From: Epiperipatus broadwayi
Lineage: Eukaryota > Onychophora > Udeonychophora > Euonychophora > Peripatidae
Direction of reading: 5' to 3'
DNA length: 64,000 nt
Assembly (NCBI GenBank): GCA_028023455.1
Contig: JAQFVV010000281.1
Location: forward strand, 558,001-622,000
The notes beneath the pieces are model-generated. The model was not told the DNA's origin and ran no database searches. It saw only the letters and a list, made by a program, of their open reading frames with translations. Positions 59,401-64,000 of this stretch are shown piece by piece. Numbering within the stretch: position 1 is the first letter of the stretch; each line of letters opens with the position of its first letter. A program made the position numbers and the translations under genes.

Positions 59401-62400
59401 ATTGCAGCTATAAATGGTAATCAGTTCTCATTTATATCTGACTGGAGAGAACTCTGTAATGAATGCAAAGAACTCATAATTTATGCTCAATAGCTACAAT
59501 TATATAACACGGAATGTCTGTGTTATGTTCTCTAATCAGAGAGTTCCTAATCTTATTTCTTTCTCACATATATTTTTAGATCAACTATAAATTCATGATC
59601 CCTATTTTCTAATAATGGAATAATTTAGTATAGTATAATAATGTTGTTATACCAAGCTACTTGACTTCCAAACTAGCTCTGAGATCAAAATTGAATTGCT
59701 CTTTCTCAAGGTCTAGATCTATCAAGAGGTGCCCATATAAATGATTATATTGCAATGGATATGATCCCCTATCTGCCAAATAAATTTTAATAAAAGTTCA
59801 ATAGTGGGAATCACTCTGAACACCTGAGAGCAGGAAAGGGATTTTATGTCTGCTCCCAGCATTCAACACATTACAATGAATCAAAATTTAAATTGATCAA
59901 CTTAATTTAACTATTCCCTGTCATTTTATTCTGTTATTTCTAATTTATCTTTAATTGATAACCTTAATAAATTTTATTTTGCTGAAGTAAACTATGGAAG
60001 TAAACCATGGACATGATTCAGATAATTAATTAAATTTTACTCATGAAAGTAAATTACGGAAATAACCGTAAACTAGATTAAGCAAATTAATCATAACAAT
60101 AAATTATATAAACTGAAGTCTATAAAATGACTTATATAAAATGAATTATATTACTCAAATATGGCAGTATTAAATTACTATTGTAAATCAATAATGACAG
60201 TAAAGTATTAATGTCAAATTGACCATGTGAATCGAATATGGAAACAAGATAATAATAACTACTGCAAATCGATTTTGGAAACAAAGCATCATTATAAAAT
60301 AATTAACTAAACTTAAAATATAACTCATATTACCTTAAATATAGGTGCTGGATATACGGATTCTGGAGATATTTGAAACACCAAAACACAAAACACAATG
60401 TAATCTTATAACAATAATAAAACTTTATTACATGAAATAATAAATATAAAATTAAAACAAAACACACTAAATTGTAATATTGTTCCACAAATATATGCTT
60501 CTGATCTATGTTTGAGTTAACTAATCTCTTGGATGACTCACTTTCGGTTTTGACCTATTCATTTATTATAAATGATTAATAACAATCACGAATACAGACG
60601 CTGGAAACAGAATTTCGTATATTTTAGCTTTAAGAAATCTAAGCTTGAGAGAGAAGAAAACCTACAAATCTCTACTTCCCCCTCCTTTTATCGTAAACAT
60701 TGTCTATTGGACTATTCCAAAATATTATCTTCGTTTCAATTATCTTAACCAGCAATGTGAAATAATTTGAAAATTTAAATCATTTTATTAAGTAATAATT
60801 TTCACATTTCCAATGAAGAAGGATTATACGTCACAAAATTTACCCTACTAAATCTTACAAACGGGTTTAAATTCAAAACCCACACTTTCACATTCGTGCT
60901 TGTCAGATCTTTACGTTTTGACTGTATATATCGTAACTAGTTCGGTATGCCCACCCAGCTTGACGACCCCAATTTACCATCATTCAAAACAAATCAATCT
61001 AGATCGGTCAGTCTATTACCTAAAATCCTTGTCATCTTCCTCATACAGATATATCTGACTGAATCCTTATCCTTTCCGGGCAACATTGGTATGTCTCAGA
61101 TAAGAAAAACTCTCTTCACACCACATTACCATACGGCGTCTATAGCTCGATAAGGGAAATATAACAACTACAACGGTATCGACTTTAAACTTAAACGATT
61201 TGCTTGAGCCAGGGAGAGATCTATCCTAAGATCCAGAATCGTGTAAAGAGCTTGTCTTAGACACTTATTCCCTATATTGGCTTGCAACATTTTCTGTACT
61301 TAAACAGTAACTTTATTACTGATTCCCTATCTTAATAAATAAATGGAAACTTAGTCCTCTAACTGCTATGGTATCTATAAATCTGGAGACAACCATTTCT
61401 CATCCCTTGGGTGGTAGGATTACTTTCATTAGTAATGATAATCATTTATAACTCTAAATCTGCCCACACATACATCGATTCTAGTCTAGATAATGACAAG
61501 ACTAACCGGATCTCAAATCAATACATAGATGAATTATTTTAATTTTAACCGGTCAAGCCAATAACATACCTAATATCTATATCAATAACAGATCAATACT
61601 CACGGCATAATAATGGGTTTTATGACCATCCTCTCACTCTTCATTATTTACTATCAAGCATAATTAAAATTTTGTTAAGAGTAATAAAATATTTATATCA
61701 TTTCTCTCTTTACTTTTAAGTCTAAATTTACGGGAGCATCTATATTCAAATGGTATCAAAATCATTTTTCTTTCTTTCCTTCACATTTTAAACATAAACA
61801 AAATATTAAATTCAATAATCTAGTGATCAGAGTGTTACATAGCATATAAACAAAAAAATGACATATAATACTAATAATAATAATAAAAAAAAAATAAATA
61901 AATGACATATTATATTAATGAAATAAATGAAGAATAAATATCAGTATTACAGACAGTCTCTCTCTAAATTTCTCTTTTCTTCCACAGTTCATTAATTAAT
62001 TACTATATTTGGTTCATTTTACTTGAGATAGCTATCAATTGCACCTCAGACAGTTAACTTTACTTAAGACGCACAGACAGTCATTTGAATCAAGATAGAT
62101 ATAAAACGTAGATAGTTAGTTACTTTAAAATTTGTAGATATTTAAATCAGAATGTAGATACATTATAGTTAATAAATTTAAAACGTTCTGTTGTTACCTT
62201 CCACTTGATGATTCTTCCGGAGATTGAATTCACTTTGTTCTCCTTTCTTCTTTTCTTTGATTGTAGATATTTAAAGGTTCAAATTATGGCAAGATGCAGC
62301 TTTTGATTACTAACATGAATAAACTTTATTTTCAAAATATTATAACAGAAGATCGTTGTAATTCTTTAAACGAATCTTAAATAGCCATATAAATGGAATT

Positions 62401-63519
62401 GATCTTTTAATTTGATAGAAGAAATTTGACCATTTTCTCCTTATAGGAGATTTTATAAGTAGATTGGATAAAATTTGAGCAGACAATAACTTATCAAAAG
62501 TTGACTTCTTCATGATTAATTTTGAGAAGACAGAGATATGCACCATGATTTTTGAATTAGAACTTCATATTTGGGTCTACGATACAATTTGATTTCATTA
62601 TTAAAATTGTATAGAAAATTTTAAAAAAACTTACAAAATATATACTTTTAGATATGAATTTTAGTTTTAGTTAGCTAGCTTAGTTTCAATCAGCAAAAGT
62701 TTCTTTTCTCCCCTTTCTCCTTTGTTCTTTTAGTTTTTATAGTTTAAAAGAAAAAAGAAAGTCTGTTACCCCCTCCCCCAGTGATTTCTTCCCAAGTCTA
62801 GTCATAAAACAATTTCCATTCAGAGCCATTACTCTCACCAAGGTGTTATCCTTCCTAATCGTTTCTCTTTGATCTTAAACCAGATCTTTTTTAATTCACA
62901 TGTCTCTGGTCAATTTATGAAATTTAGTTTTAACGACGGTATAATTAAAACATAAGCTTGCTAACACTTGTTTTGGTCAAACAAAGACGACAGTCATTCC
63001 ATCTAAATAATTTCTTATTTAGATTTACATTTTAATAATTTAAAGAAAAAAATTATTTCAGTTTCTTTAAAGGAAAGAGAAAAAAACCAACCCATATGTC
63101 TGCATTACACACACACATACACTGTACAGACTATCAAACATAAAACTGATTGTTTAGATTATGAGAACAAAATATCTCTCACAATTGCTTATAATTTCAA
63201 GCATATAAATTTATAATTTTTAGATAATCATAACCATAATTATCTACCACAATCTCCTATAACTGTAAACTTATTCTCTGTTAACTAAAGCTACTGACAA
63301 AATGATTCACTCTTACTTCTCAGCAACTCTTTAGTAATACCTTGCAGACAAACACACAAACTGTCTCTATATCTGTTACTTGTAATCTATATAGCCATTA
63401 CTTTCTCAAGCCAAAACTTTAACTTTTCTTTATCCAAAAAAAAAAAAAAAAATTTTCCATCATTACTTAAGTTTATCATATTTGGTTTAGATGGTATAAA
63501 CCAAAGGGTTATAATATAT
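59401..63519. other. Unrecognised sequence, possibly a long minus-strand LTR in its left part
   Basis: If 59382-59400 is a PBS, LTR sequence starts here. A minus-strand AATAAAGTTTTATT at about 60418-60431 lies 1.0 kb from the edge, similar to the 0.93-kb spacing in the 4.5-kb LTRs. No far border or partner was found, and no coding region is supported. A segment at 60850-61650 is less A+T-rich. Pyrimidine-rich stretches near 61960 and 62700 and A-runs near 63438 are unexplained. Confidence 0.35.
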
Positions 63520-64000
63520 ATTGTAATAGTCTAGCCAATGATGATATATGAGATGGTCACATCTGACTACTATCAGACCTAGGGTCTTCAAGTAGGGTGC
63601 TCTAATACATGAACTATGATTACATCCACATTCAATAGACTAGCTCAAGATTCATTTAATAAATGTAGATGCAATTTGGGTAAGTTCACCCACATCTTGC
63701 CACACTCTTTTGGATCTATTGCCTCAGTATTCAAACTTAGGAAGAATTTGCATTTGACTCTGTTAACAGTGATATATTTATGCAGACTTACAATCAATAA
63801 CTAAATTAGCTCACCCTATTTATCAGTAAGGAACAATCTTGATTTAAAATTATCTACTATGCTTATAAAATAGTAATGTGTGTGTGTGCACGTATAAAAT
63901 ATTGGCTTTAGGAATGAATGCAAATGCTGGATCAATAAACTAGTCTTTATAAATTAAACAAATTTCACAATATTTATTTTCAAAAACAAAATATTTAAGA
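63520..64000. repeat. Dispersed repeat, copy B (truncated by window end)
   Basis: Direct-orientation counterpart of about 3020-3505, aligning from ACCTAGGGTCTTCA through the AGGAAGAATT block to the AATGCTGGATCAA block and a final ATTTATTTT. Substitutions and indels are frequent, so both copies are old. The left edge, GTAATAGTCTAGCC, weakly resembles TGTAACAGTATGG at 2817. Confidence 0.6.

Overview
The window is A+T-rich eukaryotic nuclear DNA, roughly three quarters A+T by eye. It has long (TA)n and (AAT)n microsatellites and many retroelements of metazoan type: an RTE-like LINE, two Penelope-like elements (PLEs), a Ty3/gypsy element and several LTR elements with little or no coding capacity. 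I found no host exon, rRNA or functional tRNA gene, so this looks like intergenic or deep intronic DNA of an A+T-rich invertebrate. Cnidarian, flatworm and mollusc genomes are all plausible. The sequence alone does not settle the taxon.

Layout. 0.27-1.8 kb: 5'-truncated RTE-like LINE (minus strand). 2.8-3.5 kb: a dispersed repeat whose second copy runs off the right end of the window (63.5-64 kb). 3.86-3.97 kb: foldback element. 6.185-19.143 kb: an old Ty3/gypsy element (plus strand) with 1.16-kb LTRs and broken gag-pol; a 4.8-kb non-coding LTR element (minus strand, 2.04-kb LTRs) sits just after its 5' LTR. 19.144-31.713 kb: a 12.6-kb element (minus strand) with 4.5-kb LTRs around a 3.5-kb interior that carries only a coiled-coil, Gag-position ORF and an array of degenerate primer-binding-site-like units. 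31.7-36 kb: featureless A+T-rich DNA. 36.05-36.22 kb: long (AAT)n tract. 36.3-37.56 kb: decayed PLE (minus strand). 39.114-42.268 kb: a second PLE (plus strand) bounded by 67-bp inverted repeats, with N-terminal, RT and GIY-YIG regions and a degenerate hammerhead-ribozyme-like motif at its 3' end. 42.3-51.4 kb: mostly unrecognised, with a degenerate tandem repeat and two TA-cored palindromes. 51.542-56.897 kb: a young-looking non-coding LTR element (plus strand, 1.54-kb LTRs differing at about ten positions). Its interior contains, head to head, an LTR-like segment related to the 7.3/10.1-kb LTRs, and the two meet at a near-palindromic primer-binding site. 58.2-58.4 kb: minisatellite. 59.0-59.4 kb: a polypurine tract plus a candidate 101-bp LTR, then a second primer-binding-site-like array and another LTR edge.

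How the parts work together. There are no operons or pathways. The autonomous-type elements (RTE, PLE, Ty3) are all damaged. The best preserved structures are the non-coding LTR elements, which would need proteins supplied from elsewhere. Recurring themes are LTR ends of the form TGT...ACA next to (TA)n tracts, very long LTRs relative to the interior, and unusual duplication or inversion of primer-binding sites.
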